Shown here piece by piece: positions 17,340 through 26,357 of a stretch of 64,000 bases of DNA (position 1 is the first letter of the stretch; each line of letters begins with the position of its first letter). The position numbers and the translations under genes are program-made. This stretch comes from Limimaricola sp. (GTDB lineage: Bacteria > Pseudomonadota > Alphaproteobacteria > Rhodobacterales > Rhodobacteraceae). The stretch is from NCBI RefSeq assembly GCF_016125575.1, contig NZ_WGLM01000004.1:436501-500500 (forward strand), written 5' to 3'. The notes beneath the pieces are model-generated. The model was not told the origin of the DNA and did no database searches. It worked only from the letters and a program-made list of their open reading frames with translations.

Positions 17340-19220
17340 ATGGCTGACGACATCTCCAGCCCCGCCGCGCCCGCCCTGACGGGCTATGCCTGCATCCAGG
17401 CCTACCTGCGGACGCTCGACACCTCGCCGGGCGTCTACCGGATGCTCGATGCGGAAAGCCGCGTGCTTTACGTCGGCAAGGCGCGCAACCTCAAGGCGCG
17501 GGTCAGCAACTATGCCCGTCCCGGCGGTCATTCGCCCCGGATCGAGCGGATGATCCACGAAACTGCGGCGATGATGTTCCTGACCACGCGCACCGAGACT
17601 GAGGCGCTGCTGCTGGAACAGAACCTCATCAAGCAGCTCAAGCCGCGCTACAACGTGCTGCTGCGCGACGACAAGTCGTTCCCCAATATCCTGATCCCGC
17701 GCGACCATCCCTTTCCGCAGGTCCGCAAGCATCGCGGCGCGAAGTCGGAAAAAGGCGACTATTACGGTCCGTTCGCCAGCGCCGGCGCAGTCAACCGCAC
17801 GCTCAATCAGCTGCAGAAGGTCTTTCTGCTGCGCAACTGCACCGATTCGATGTTCGCCAGCCGCACCCGGCCGTGCCTGCTCTACCAGATCAAGCGCTGT
17901 TCGGCGCCCTGTGTCGGCCTGATTTCCGAGACCGATTACGCCGCTTCGGTCCGCGATGCGGCGCAGTTCCTGTCGGGCAAGACCACGGCAATCCAGGAAA
18001 CGCTGGCCACCCAGATGGCTACCGCCGCCGAGGCGATGGAATACGAACGCGCCGCGGCCCTGCGCGACCGCATCCGCGCGCTGACGCAGGTGCAGACGGC
18101 GCAGGGGATCAACCCCCGTGGCGTGGCCGAGGCTGATGTCATCGCGCTCCATATCGACGGCGGGCAGGCCTGCGTTCAGGTCTTTTTCATCCGCGCCAAC
18201 CAGAACTGGGGCAACCACGATTTCTACCCCCGCATCAGCGGCGAGGAGGACCCTTCGGAGGTGATGGAAGCTTTCGTCGGCCAATTCTATTCCGACCGCG
18301 AACCGCCGCGGATGCTGCTGCTGTCCCACGGCCTCGACAACGAGGATCTGATGGCCGAGGCGCTGGCCGACAAGGCCGGGCGCAAGGTCGAAATCGCCGT
18401 GCCCCAGCGCGGCGAAAAGGCCGAGCTTGTCTCAGGCGCACAGCGCAACGCGCGCGAAAGCCTTGCACGCCGCATGTCGGAAACCGCGACGCAAGCCAAG
18501 CTGATGCGTGGACTGGCCGAGGCGTTCGATCTCGATGCGCCGCCGAAACGGATCGAGGTTTACGACAACAGCCACATTCAGGGCACCAACGCGGTTGGTG
18601 CGATGATCGTCGCCGGGCCCGAGGGGTTCGAGAAGGGCCAGTATCGCAAGTTCAACATCAAGTCCGAGGCGGGTGCCAATTCCGACGACTTCGGCATGAT
18701 GAAAGAGGTTCTGACGCGGCGCTTCGAACGTCTGTTGAAGGAAGACGCCGATCGTAGCTCTGGCCAGTGGCCCGATCTCTTGCTGATCGACGGTGGCGCC
18801 GGGCAGGTCAGCGCCGTGGCCGAGATCATGGCCGAACTGGGGGTCGAGGACGTGCCGATGATCGGTGTCGCCAAGGGCATCGACCGCGACGCCGGCAAGG
18901 AAGAGTTTTACCGCCCCGGCGACAGCCGCCCCTTTGCCCTGCAGCGCAATGACCCGGTTCTCTACTTCATACAGCGGATGCGGGACGAGGCGCACCGGTT
19001 CGTCATCGGCACCCATCGCGCGAAGCGGTCCAAGGCCATCGGCGCCACCCCGCTGGACGAGGTGCCCGGCGTGGGCGCCACGCGCAAACGCGCCTTGCTA
19101 GCGCACTTCGGCAGCGCCAAGGCCGTGTCGCGCGCCAACCTCGCCGACCTCAAGGCGGTCGATGGCATCTCGGAAACGCTGGCGCAGACGATCTACGACT
19201 TCTTCCACGCTCGCGGTTGA
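17340..19220 (+). CDS. uvrC: Excinuclease ABC subunit C
   Basis: UvrC makes both incisions in nucleotide excision repair. The 626-residue protein has the N-terminal GIY-YIG nuclease (GVYRM at residues 31-35, [13 protein letters not shown] near 43-55), the Cys region [13 protein letters not shown], a UVR domain ([15 protein letters not shown]), the RNase H-like nuclease domain ([24 protein letters not shown]) and two helix-hairpin-helix units at the end ([25 protein letters not shown]). I start at MADDISS; the earlier in-frame TTG-type start lacks family residues. The ribosome site is weak (GAAAG). Length is normal. Confidence 0.97.
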   Translation: MADDISSPAAPALTGYACIQAYLRTLDTSPGVYRMLDAESRVLYVGKARNLKARVSNYARPGGHSPRIERMIHETAAMMFLTTRTETEALLLEQNLIKQLKPRYNVLLRDDKSFPNILIPRDHPFPQVRKHRGAKSEKGDYYGPFASAGAVNRTLNQLQKVFLLRNCTDSMFASRTRPCLLYQIKRCSAPCVGLISETDYAASVRDAAQFLSGKTTAIQETLATQMATAAEAMEYERAAALRDRIRALTQVQTAQGINPRGVAEADVIALHIDGGQACVQVFFIRANQNWGNHDFYPRISGEEDPSEVMEAFVGQFYSDREPPRMLLLSHGLDNEDLMAEALADKAGRKVEIAVPQRGEKAELVSGAQRNARESLARRMSETATQAKLMRGLAEAFDLDAPPKRIEVYDNSHIQGTNAVGAMIVAGPEGFEKGQYRKFNIKSEAGANSDDFGMMKEVLTRRFERLLKEDADRSSGQWPDLLLIDGGAGQVSAVAEIMAELGVEDVPMIGVAKGIDRDAGKEEFYRPGDSRPFALQRNDPVLYFIQRMRDEAHRFVIGTHRAKRSKAIGATPLDEVPGVGATRKRALLAHFGSAKAVSRANLADLKAVDGISETLAQTIYDFFHARG

Positions 19221-19248
19221 CGCAAGCGGGCGCCGCGGGTCTAGTCGA

Positions 19249-19281
19249 TCCGCCGCGCAGGCGGACGGGACGCGCCTTTTT
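19249..19281 (+). terminator. Weak hairpin terminator after uvrC
   Basis: TCCGCC-GCGCA-GGCGGA forms a 6-base-pair stem 29 bases after the uvrC stop, followed 12 bases later by a run of five T. The gap between stem and T run makes this a weak candidate. Confidence 0.35.
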
Positions 19282-19359
19282 CATTGGCCGCCCCGGCTGA
19301 CGCCCGACATGGCGATTGATGACGGCCCTTTCATGCCCTGACCTGCGGATTTTGCACCG

Positions 19360-19923
19360 ATGACCCAAGACCCCGGCCCGACGCGCAGCCCGGAATTCAT
19401 CCTGCCGGGCAAGGTGGCGAACGGTATTGTCGGCGTGGCCATCATCATCGCGGCCATCGTGGGCGTGCTGCTGGCCCTCGTCGCCGGCTCATGGTCCGAT
19501 CCGGCCACCATCGCCTGGCTTCTGCTGGGGCTGGTCGGGGCGGTCGCGCTGGGCCTTGGCATGATCAACGCATGGCGCACGCCCGCGCTGACAATCCGGC
19601 CGGGCCAGATCTGCGTGCCCAGCTTCTTCGGAGAGCGACGGATCACCGTCCGGCCGGGCGAGCTTGTCGCCGAACTGTTGGCCACGCCCGTAAATGGTGG
19701 CAACAGGGTGGGACCGATCGAGGCGAACAGGTTCGTCCACCTTTTCGTCCGGGATGCCGATGGCAGGCCGGTGCAAATCCTTGCGATGCACCCTGCCGCG
19801 CCCGAGGTCGACAAGGTTCGCCGCGCGCTCGGCGACATCGCCGGTCTCAGGGTCGTTCCGGCAGGGCGCGCGCCGGGGGCGAAACGCCCCGTCCCCGACC
19901 CGTCAAGCTGGGACGTGCCATAG
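19360..19923 (+). CDS. Membrane protein of unknown function (PH-like C-terminus)
   Basis: 187 residues. Two membrane helices occupy about residues 19-43 and 51-68. The C-terminal two thirds is a soluble beta-rich domain (ALTIRPGQICVPSFFGERRITV, VHLFVRDADGRPVQI) that resembles bacterial PH-like domains, but I cannot name a family. The tail is Pro/Arg-rich. It stands alone between uvrC and the convergent sbmA gene. Its layout resembles that of the gene after rsmE at 48.7 kb, though I see little direct identity. Confidence 0.7.
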   Translation: MTQDPGPTRSPEFILPGKVANGIVGVAIIIAAIVGVLLALVAGSWSDPATIAWLLLGLVGAVALGLGMINAWRTPALTIRPGQICVPSFFGERRITVRPGELVAELLATPVNGGNRVGPIEANRFVHLFVRDADGRPVQILAMHPAAPEVDKVRRALGDIAGLRVVPAGRAPGAKRPVPDPSSWDVP

Positions 19924-19955
19924 CCCGCGGTTGAGGGAACCGGAGCTATCACGCC

Positions 19956-21212
19956 TCAGTTCATGGGCACTTCTTCGCCCTTGAACTGGGTCGACTCGAT
20001 GGGGTTCTGCGGCAGCCCTTCAAAGGCCCTCTCGAACGCGCGCAGGCGTTTGTAGATCGACTGCAACTCGACGATCGTGGTCCACGAACTGACGAGGTAC
20101 TGGAAAGAGCCCGAAACCTGCCCGAAGGCCGTCAGGATCTGTTGCAGCACGCCGTATGTAATCTTCCCGGCGGCGATGGTGGGGATCAGGATGAAATAGG
20201 CGAAGACGTTGTCCGCCTGAATGTACATGCCCCGGAAGATGTTGAAGTAGGCGTAGTGAAAATAGAGGCGGAAGTAGTTCTTGCGCACCGCTGCAAACAT
20301 CTCGGCCACCGTCGCAGGTTGCGCGCGGTTCTCGTCATCTTCGCCAAAGACCAGCTCCTTGCGGTAGGCCGCCTCGACCCGCTGGTTGCGGAAGTTCAGC
20401 CCCGGCAGCTTGATCCCCGCGACCGCCAGCAGCAATGTGCCGAAGACCGACCAGCCGATCGAGGCCCAGAGAAGCGCATGCGCCAGCGGGCCGATGATGG
20501 GTAACTCGGCGACGCTGTCCGACAGAACGTAGAGGATCGGCAGGAAGGCAAAGAGCGTCATGATCGAATCGATCAGGGCGACACCCAGATCCTCGACAAT
20601 GCTGGCAAAGCGCATCGTGTCTTCCTGGATCCGCTGCGATGCCCCCTCGATCTGGCGCACCTTCGGCCAGCGCGACATGTAGTAGTCGTTCATCGCGGTG
20701 CGCCAACGAAAGACGTAGTGGCTGACGAAGAACTTCGTCGCGACGTAGACCAGCATCCAGACGAAGGCGATCGAAGCGAAGATCGCGATCAGTCGGTAGA
20801 ACTCGGATGCCTGCACACTTCCGGGTGTTTGCAGGGCGCCTTGAACCGCGTCGAAGAAGGGCCGCCGCCAGTTGTTCAGCGCCACCGAGACCTGCACGCT
20901 GTAGTAATCCGAAAAGATGATCAGCGACGAACCGATGATCGCCCACCATTGCCAGCGATGCGGGCTGAGGATGAACCATGCCGTCGCGAAAATGCCGACG
21001 CACAGGATGCAATAGATGTAGAACCATAGGAATTGCGGAGTGATGAAGTAGCCAAGCCCGATCACGGGCGCGGCGTTCGGGTCTGTCACGGGGAACCCGA
21101 CGAGGGTGCCCATGTTCTCGCCGCCCCAGTACCAGAAACCAACGGTGATGGCCGCCCAGACAAGGACCGAAAGGAAGAAGGCCTTCGGCCGCGGGAAGAA
21201 GGATACGAACAT
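19956..21212 (-). CDS. Peptide transporter of the SbmA/BacA family
   Basis: 418-residue inner-membrane importer that takes up proline-rich peptides, microcins and related compounds in this family, driven by the proton gradient. The SbmA/BacA pattern is seen throughout: FFPRPKAFFLS at the start, NNWRRPFFDAVQ, FRWRTAMNDYYMSRWPKVRQIEGASQRIQEDTMRFA, and FNIFRGMYIQADNVFAYFILIPTIAAG. The start at MFVSFF is preferred over an ATG 14 codons earlier because AGGAG lies in front of it. It has no ATPase domain of its own. Rhizobial BacA homologues are needed for symbiosis; a role in free-living marine bacteria is unknown. Confidence 0.92.
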   Translation of the reverse strand: MFVSFFPRPKAFFLSVLVWAAITVGFWYWGGENMGTLVGFPVTDPNAAPVIGLGYFITPQFLWFYIYCILCVGIFATAWFILSPHRWQWWAIIGSSLIIFSDYYSVQVSVALNNWRRPFFDAVQGALQTPGSVQASEFYRLIAIFASIAFVWMLVYVATKFFVSHYVFRWRTAMNDYYMSRWPKVRQIEGASQRIQEDTMRFASIVEDLGVALIDSIMTLFAFLPILYVLSDSVAELPIIGPLAHALLWASIGWSVFGTLLLAVAGIKLPGLNFRNQRVEAAYRKELVFGEDDENRAQPATVAEMFAAVRKNYFRLYFHYAYFNIFRGMYIQADNVFAYFILIPTIAAGKITYGVLQQILTAFGQVSGSFQYLVSSWTTIVELQSIYKRLRAFERAFEGLPQNPIESTQFKGEEVPMN

Positions 21213-21388
21213 GCGCGATGGCTCCTCGCCCAAAGGGAAACGCAGCCGCGGCAACCCGCGACCGTCTCAGGCGGGCAAGCTAGGGCGTTTGCTGGACAAA
21301 GCGCAATCTTCCGCCGCTGCAACCGCGAAATCGTGATGCGGTCGGCTGTCTCTTTCGCAACAGCGCGGCATTGTGTAAGCCTCGCGTC

Positions 21389-22009
21389 ATGAGGTGGACG
21401 CTGCCCAATACCCTGACCGTCCTGCGCCTGGCCGCCGCGCCCGGCGTCGCGGTGATGTTCCTCTATTTCCACCGCCCCGGCGCAGACTGGGCGGCGCTGA
21501 TCCTCTTTGTCCTTGCCGCGATCACCGATTACTTCGATGGCTACCTCGCCCGCGCGTGGAAGCAGGAATCGAAATTCGGCACCATGCTTGACCCGATCGC
21601 CGACAAGGCGATGGTCATCATCGCGCTTCTTGTCATCACCGGCTTTTCCGGCATGAACCCGTGGATCCTGTTGCCTGCGACGCTGATCTTCTTCCGTGAG
21701 GTCTTTGTTTCGGGCCTGCGCGAGTACCTCGGCGCCACCGCCAAGCTGTTGGCGGTCACGAAACTGGCCAAGTGGAAAACCACGGCGCAGATGGTTGCCA
21801 TCGCTATCCTGTTTCTCGGGACTGGGCTCGATTATCTCGAGCGGGGGCGCGGGCCCACGGTTGGTGGACTGGCGCGGCTGTCGGATGGTCCTGCCGGCTG
21901 GGCGACACTTGTTGGCATTATCCTTCTCTGGGTCGCGGCCGTGCTGACTCTGATCACCGGCTGGGACTACTTCCGCAAATCGCTGCCGCACTTGCGGGAT
22001 CAGACATGA
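21389..22009 (+). CDS. pgsA: CDP-diacylglycerol--glycerol-3-phosphate 3-phosphatidyltransferase
   Basis: PgsA makes phosphatidylglycerophosphate, the first committed step to phosphatidylglycerol. The 206-residue membrane protein carries the CDP-alcohol phosphotransferase motif D-G-x2-A-R-x8-G-x3-D-x3-D in DYFDGYLARAWKQES and FGTMLDPIADK. Multiple helices follow. The ATG at 21389 matches the family start RWTLPNTLTVLRLAAAP; an upstream GTG is less likely. It overlaps moaD by 4 bases (ATGA), coupling lipid and molybdopterin genes in one operon. Confidence 0.95.
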   Translation: MRWTLPNTLTVLRLAAAPGVAVMFLYFHRPGADWAALILFVLAAITDYFDGYLARAWKQESKFGTMLDPIADKAMVIIALLVITGFSGMNPWILLPATLIFFREVFVSGLREYLGATAKLLAVTKLAKWKTTAQMVAIAILFLGTGLDYLERGRGPTVGGLARLSDGPAGWATLVGIILLWVAAVLTLITGWDYFRKSLPHLRDQT

Positions 22010-22254
22010 TCGAGGTGCGCTATTTCGCATGGGTGCGCGAACGCATCGGCCTGTCGCACGAACGGGTCGAAACGCAGGCGCGCACCGTGGCCGACCTTGT
22101 CGACGAGTTGAAGGCACGCGACGACGATCACGCCCGCGCCTTTGCCGACCTGCGCGCCCTGCGCGTGGCGATCGACCAGGATCTGTCGGAATTCGATGCG
22201 TCGCTCGACGGTGTGCGCGAGGTGGCGTTCTTTCCGCCGATGACCGGAGGCTGA
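22006..22254 (+). CDS. moaD: Molybdopterin synthase small subunit MoaD
   Basis: 82-residue ubiquitin-like sulfur carrier for molybdopterin synthesis. It begins MIEVRYFAWVRERIG, as the family does, and ends in the required Gly-Gly (PPMTGG), whose terminus is thiocarboxylated by MoeB. It starts inside the pgsA stop and is followed one base after its stop by moaE, its partner subunit. The assignment is secure from the terminal motif and neighbours. Confidence 0.94.
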   Translation: MIEVRYFAWVRERIGLSHERVETQARTVADLVDELKARDDDHARAFADLRALRVAIDQDLSEFDASLDGVREVAFFPPMTGG

Positions 22255-22255
22255 G

Positions 22256-22699
22256 ATGCTGGACATCCGCATCGAACCCATGCCGTTCCACGCCGGACCG
22301 GAGCTTGATCGTTTCACGGCGGCCACCGCCGGCGCCGGGGCCGTTGTCAGCTTTACCGGCATCGTGCGCGATGTTGCGGCCGGCCTGACCGCGATGGAGA
22401 TCGAACATTATCCCGGCATGACCGAACGTGCCGTTACCGCGATGGCCGAGACCGCGCGCGACCGGTGGGGTCTGTCAGGTGTGCTTGTCATCCATCGATA
22501 TGGCATTCTCGATGCCGGGACGCCGATCATGATGGTCGCAACAGCCGCGCAGCACCGCGCTGCGGCGTTCGAGTCGGCCGAATTCCTGATGGATTACCTG
22601 AAATCCCGCGCCCCCTTCTGGAAGAAGGAACTGACGCGGGAAGGGGCCAAGTGGGTCGCCGCCACCGACGAGGACGAGGCCGCGCTAGGCCGTTGGTGA
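22256..22699 (+). CDS. moaE: Molybdopterin synthase large subunit MoaE
   Basis: MoaE carries the active site that inserts two sulfurs into precursor Z, using MoaD as donor. The 147 residues include GAVVSFTGIVRD, MEIEHYPGMTE, VLVIHRYGILDAGTPIMMV and the catalytic lysine region SRAPFWKKE followed by GAKWV. Length is normal. An AGGCTGAG site precedes the ATG. The last 15 bases overlap the end of the convergent tag gene. Confidence 0.95.
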   Translation: MLDIRIEPMPFHAGPELDRFTAATAGAGAVVSFTGIVRDVAAGLTAMEIEHYPGMTERAVTAMAETARDRWGLSGVLVIHRYGILDAGTPIMMVATAAQHRAAAFESAEFLMDYLKSRAPFWKKELTREGAKWVAATDEDEAALGRW

Positions 22700-23275
22700 C
22701 AGCGGTCCGTCGTGGCAGGGGCAGCCCACGAGGTGATCGTTGACCATGCCAACCGCCTGCATGAAGGCATATACGATCGTCGGCCCGCAGAACCGGAACC
22801 CCTCGGCCTTCAGATCGCGCGAAATCTGCCGCGACAGGGCGGTTTCCGTCGGCACCTCGGCCGGGCTGACCCAGCGGTTCTGCACCGGCTCGCCCCCGAT
22901 GCGATCCCAGAGGAAGCGGTCGAACCCCTGCCGCGCCTCGATCCGCTGCCAGGCCCGCGCATTGCCGATCGTCGCCTCGATCTTGCCGCGGTGGCGCACG
23001 ATGCCGGGATCGCCCAGCAGGCGAACGACATCGGCCTCGCCCCAAGCGGCGATGACGTGCGGATCGAATCCGGCAAAGGCGCGGCGGAAATTGTCGCGCT
23101 TGCGCAGGATGGTGATCCAGCTCAGCCCGGCCTGAAACCCGTCGAGGATCAGCTTTTCCCACAGCGCGCGACTGTCGCGCTCGGGCACGCCCCATTCGGT
23201 GTCGTGGTAGGCCACGTAAAGCGGATCGGTCCCCGCCCAGGGGCAGCGCCCCGCATTGCCTTCAATTGCAGACAT
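22685..23275 (-). CDS. tag: DNA-3-methyladenine glycosylase I
   Basis: Tag removes 3-methyladenine from alkylated DNA. The 196-residue protein starts near CPWAGTDPLYVAYHDTEWG, containing C11 and H24, and ends with NDHLVGCPCHD, whose H181 and C185 complete the zinc snap of the family. The catalytic-pocket segment LWEKLILDGFQAGLSWITIL carries the conserved Glu and Trp residues (Glu in EKL). Length is normal. It runs convergent to moaE and divergent from the EAL gene. Confidence 0.95.
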   Translation of the reverse strand: MSAIEGNAGRCPWAGTDPLYVAYHDTEWGVPERDSRALWEKLILDGFQAGLSWITILRKRDNFRRAFAGFDPHVIAAWGEADVVRLLGDPGIVRHRGKIEATIGNARAWQRIEARQGFDRFLWDRIGGEPVQNRWVSPAEVPTETALSRQISRDLKAEGFRFCGPTIVYAFMQAVGMVNDHLVGCPCHDGPLSPTA

Positions 23276-23299
23276 TTCGCCCCGGTTCCGCCGCCTGTC

Positions 23300-23314
23300 T
23301 TAACCTGTTCTTAG
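23300..23314 (+). promoter_or_regulatory. CtrA-like box upstream of the EAL gene
   Basis: TTAA-CCTGTTC-TTAG matches the CtrA consensus TTAA-N7-TTAA at seven of eight positions. It has the same form (TTAA-N7-TTAG) as the box in the fliL/fliF gap. It ends 34 bases before the EAL gene ATG in a 73-base intergenic region. Binding is inferred. Confidence 0.6.
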
Positions 23315-23348
23315 CCCTGCGCCGCCCAGCCTGCACCAGCACCTGGGG

Positions 23349-24161
23349 ATGCAAGAAATGATCCTGCCCGACCTGCAGCCGCGCGCCTTTGACGCGACCA
23401 CGCCCCGCGACCCGTTCGAGGCCGCGATGGCCAGCCGCGACGGCGATGTGATGGGCATGGTGCGGCAGGCGCTGGCCGAAGGCAACGCGCAACTGGCCTT
23501 CCAGCCGGTCGTCGCCGCGCACAGCCACCAGCCGGTATTCCACGAGGGGCTGGTGCGGCTGCGCGACGCTGGCGGCCGGATCATCCCCGCGCATCAGTTC
23601 ATGCCATGGGTCGAGGAAACCGACCTTGGGCGCGAGATCGATTGCGCCGCGTTGCGTCTGGGCCTCGACATGCTGCAGGACAACCCGCGCCTGCGGCTGT
23701 CGCTGAACATGTCCGCCCGCTCGATGGGCTATGGCAAATGGCGTCAGATCCTGAATGAGCGCCTGCACGGCGACCGCCGGATCGGCGAACGCCTGATCCT
23801 TGAAATCAGCGAGGGGTCGGCGATGCAACTGCACGAGGTGGTGATCCGATTCATGGCCGAACTGCAGCCCATTGGCGTGTCGTTCGCGCTGGACGATTTC
23901 GGCGGCGGGCTGATCTCGTTTCGGCTGCTGAAGGATTTCTACTTCGATATGGTCAAGATCGACGCCGGCTATACCAGCGGGATCGAGGCCTCTCCCGACA
24001 ACCAGGTTCTTGCCGAAGCGCTGATCACTGTCGCCCACCAGTTCGAGATGTTCGCGGTGGCCGCGGGCGTTGAAACAATCGCCGAAGTCGAGATGCTGCA
24101 ATCGCTCGGCGTCGATTGCCTGCAGGGCTATCACTTTGGCGTGCCGAAGTTCACGCTCTGA
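23349..24161 (+). CDS. Stand-alone EAL-domain c-di-GMP phosphodiesterase
   Basis: 270-residue cytoplasmic EAL protein with no sensor, GGDEF or membrane part. Catalytic residues look intact: E66 in HEGLVRL (an EGL variant of EAL), N120 in LNMSARS, E152 in LEISE, D182-D183 in LDDFGGG, K203 in VKID, E242 in GVETIAE and Q259 in LQGYHFG. It should therefore hydrolyse c-di-GMP to pGpG. A CtrA-like box precedes it, suggesting coordination with motility. The ribosome site is modest (GGGGATGCAAG region). Confidence 0.92.
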   Translation: MQEMILPDLQPRAFDATTPRDPFEAAMASRDGDVMGMVRQALAEGNAQLAFQPVVAAHSHQPVFHEGLVRLRDAGGRIIPAHQFMPWVEETDLGREIDCAALRLGLDMLQDNPRLRLSLNMSARSMGYGKWRQILNERLHGDRRIGERLILEISEGSAMQLHEVVIRFMAELQPIGVSFALDDFGGGLISFRLLKDFYFDMVKIDAGYTSGIEASPDNQVLAEALITVAHQFEMFAVAAGVETIAEVEMLQSLGVDCLQGYHFGVPKFTL

Positions 24162-24320
24162 TCGCGGCTGCCCCTTGCCACCACGCTGCCCGCCGGGTCC
24201 TTCGGCATTGCCCTGCTCGCCCGGAGCCCCTAAACAGGCCACAACCGCCGCGACCAGAGCGGCCCTCCGCTCGCGGAAGACGCGCCTGGCCCGGCACGAT
24301 CGCCAGAGAAGGACTTCCCC

Positions 24321-25496
24321 ATGACCAATGTCGTAATCGCATCCGCCGCCCGTACCGCCGTGGGCAGCTTCGGCGGTTCCTTCGCCACCACGCCCGCGCA
24401 TGATCTTGGCGCCGCCGTCCTGCAAGAGGTTGTCGCCCGCGCCGGGATCGACAAGGCCGAGGTCAGCGAAACGATCCTCGGTCAGGTGCTGACTGCCGCA
24501 CAAGGCCAGAACCCGGCCCGCCAAGCCCACGTCAACGCCGGCCTGCCGATCGAGGCTGCTGCCTGGGGCATCAACCAGGTCTGCGGTTCGGGCCTGCGCG
24601 CGGTCGCGCTGGGCGCCCAGCACATCCAGCTGGGCGATGCAGCCATCGTGCTGGCCGGTGGACAGGAAAGCATGACCCTTAGCCCCCATGCCGCGCCGCT
24701 GCGCGCCGGACAGAAAATGGGTGACATGGCCTTCATCGACACGATGATCCGCGACGGGCTGTGGGACGCCTTCAACGGCTACCACATGGGCCAGACGGCC
24801 GAGAACGTGGCCTCGCAATGGCAGATCAGCCGCCAGATGCAGGATGAATTCGCCGTGGCCAGCCAGAACAAGGCCGAAGCGGCGCGCGCCGCTGGCAAGT
24901 TCCAGGACGAGATCGTGGCCTTCACCATCAAGACCCGCAAGGGCGACATCGTGGTCGACACAGACGAATACATCCGTGCCGGGTCCACGATCGAATCGAT
25001 GACGAAATTGCGGCCCGCCTTCACCAAGGATGGCACCGTCACTGCCGGGAACGCGTCGGGCCTGAACGACGGCGCGGCGGCGACCCTGCTGATGTCCGAC
25101 AAGGACGCCGAGAAGCGCGGGATCGAGCCGCTGGCGCGGATCGTGTCCTACGCGACCGCGGGCGTCGATCCGTCGATCATGGGCGTCGGCCCGATCGCGG
25201 CCAGCCGCAAGGCGCTGGAAAAGGCCGGCTGGAAGGTCTCGGACCTTGATCTGGTCGAGGCGAACGAGGCCTTCGCGGCACAGGCCTGCGCGGTCAACAA
25301 GGACATGGGCTGGGATCCGTCCATCGTGAACGTGAACGGCGGTGCCATTGCCATCGGCCACCCGATCGGCGCCTCGGGCGCGCGCATCCTCAACACCCTG
25401 CTGTTCGAAATGAAGCGCCGCGGTGCCAAGAAGGGCCTTGCCACGCTGTGCATTGGCGGCGGCATGGGCGTGGCAATGTGCGTCGAACGCCCCTGA
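24321..25496 (+). CDS. phaA: Acetyl-CoA C-acetyltransferase (beta-ketothiolase)
   Basis: 391-residue thiolase that condenses two acetyl-CoA into acetoacetyl-CoA. The acylated Cys is C88 in [10 protein letters not shown]; the other catalytic residues lie in [11 protein letters not shown] (His) and [10 protein letters not shown] (Cys). AAGGA precedes the ATG. The acetoacetyl-CoA reductase gene follows after 68 bases, so the pair supplies 3-hydroxybutyryl-CoA for polyhydroxybutyrate. PHA synthase is not in the window. A 158-base region before it has no obvious promoter motif. Confidence 0.95.
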   Translation: MTNVVIASAARTAVGSFGGSFATTPAHDLGAAVLQEVVARAGIDKAEVSETILGQVLTAAQGQNPARQAHVNAGLPIEAAAWGINQVCGSGLRAVALGAQHIQLGDAAIVLAGGQESMTLSPHAAPLRAGQKMGDMAFIDTMIRDGLWDAFNGYHMGQTAENVASQWQISRQMQDEFAVASQNKAEAARAAGKFQDEIVAFTIKTRKGDIVVDTDEYIRAGSTIESMTKLRPAFTKDGTVTAGNASGLNDGAAATLLMSDKDAEKRGIEPLARIVSYATAGVDPSIMGVGPIAASRKALEKAGWKVSDLDLVEANEAFAAQACAVNKDMGWDPSIVNVNGGAIAIGHPIGASGARILNTLLFEMKRRGAKKGLATLCIGGGMGVAMCVERP

Positions 25497-25506
25497 CGAC
25501 CTGATC

Positions 25507-25530
25507 CCGCGCCCCGGAGGAGGGGCGCGG
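25507..25530 (+). repeat. Strong hairpin between phaA and phaB
   Basis: CCGCGCCCC-GGAGGA-GGGGCGCGG is a perfect 9-base-pair stem with a 6-base loop, 10 bases after the phaA stop. No T run follows at once, so it is not a classical terminator. It may stabilise the phaA mRNA end or set the phaA/phaB ratio. The loop sequence looks like a ribosome site. Confidence 0.6.
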
Positions 25531-25564
25531 ACCCTATTCACAAAGACATTCGGAGGAGAACCCC

Positions 25565-26290
25565 ATGTCCCGAGTTGCCCTTGTCACCGGTGGATCGCGC
25601 GGCATTGGCGCCGCCATTTCCAAGGCGCTGAAGGCCGCAGGCTATAGCGTGGCCGCCACCTATGCCGGCAATGACGAGAAAGCCGCGGCCTTCACCGCCG
25701 AGACCGGCATCAAGACCTACAAGTGGGACGTGGCCGATTACGAGGCCTGCAAGGCCGGCATCGCACAGGTCGTGGCCGATCTCGGCCCGATCGAAGTGCT
25801 GGTAAACAACGCCGGCATCACGCGTGACGCGCCTTTCCACAAGATGTCGCCCGCACAATGGTCCGAGGTGATCGGCACCAACCTTAACGGTCTGTTCAAC
25901 ATGACCCACAACGTCTGGCCCGGCATGCGCGAGCGCAAGTTCGGCCGCGTCATCTCGATCAGCTCGATCAACGGGCAGAAAGGCCAGTTCGCGCAGGCCA
26001 ACTACGCCGCCGCCAAGGCGGGCGACATCGGCTTTACCAAGGCGCTGGCGCAGGAAGGCGCGCGCGCCGGCATCACCGTCAACGTCGTGGCGCCCGGATA
26101 CATCAACACCGAGATGATGAGCACGATCCCCGAAAAGGTGATGAACGAGGTCATCCTGCCGCAGATCCCCGTGGGCCGGCTGGGCGAAGCCGACGAGATC
26201 GCGCGTTGCGTGGTGTTCCTCGCCTCCGATGAGGCCGGGTTCATCACCGGATCGACCCTGTCGGCCAATGGCGGGCAATACATGATCTAA
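25565..26290 (+). CDS. phaB: Acetoacetyl-CoA reductase
   Basis: 240-residue NADPH-dependent SDR giving (R)-3-hydroxybutyryl-CoA. It has the cofactor loop VTGGSRGIGAAISKAL, the NNAGITRD motif, ISSINGQKGQFAQANYAAAKAG with catalytic Ser, Tyr and Lys, and a typical end FITGSTLSANGGQYM. The GQKGQFGQ-like segment separates PhaB from FabG. A strong GGAGGAG precedes the ATG. It follows phaA in the same direction and is closed by a hairpin-T terminator. Confidence 0.95.
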   Translation: MSRVALVTGGSRGIGAAISKALKAAGYSVAATYAGNDEKAAAFTAETGIKTYKWDVADYEACKAGIAQVVADLGPIEVLVNNAGITRDAPFHKMSPAQWSEVIGTNLNGLFNMTHNVWPGMRERKFGRVISISSINGQKGQFAQANYAAAKAGDIGFTKALAQEGARAGITVNVVAPGYINTEMMSTIPEKVMNEVILPQIPVGRLGEADEIARCVVFLASDEAGFITGSTLSANGGQYMI

Positions 26291-26313
26291 GGCCGCGGTC
26301 CATACCGCGTTGC

Positions 26314-26341
26314 GGGCCGGTCCATCGGGGCCGGCCCTTTT
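26314..26341 (+). terminator. Rho-independent terminator after phaB
   Basis: GGGCCGG, a 10-base loop, then CCGGCCC forms a 7-base-pair GC stem followed directly by TTTT. It lies 24 bases after the phaB stop and ends the phaAB unit. Confidence 0.75.
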
Positions 26342-26357
26342 CGTGTGACCTGCCCCG

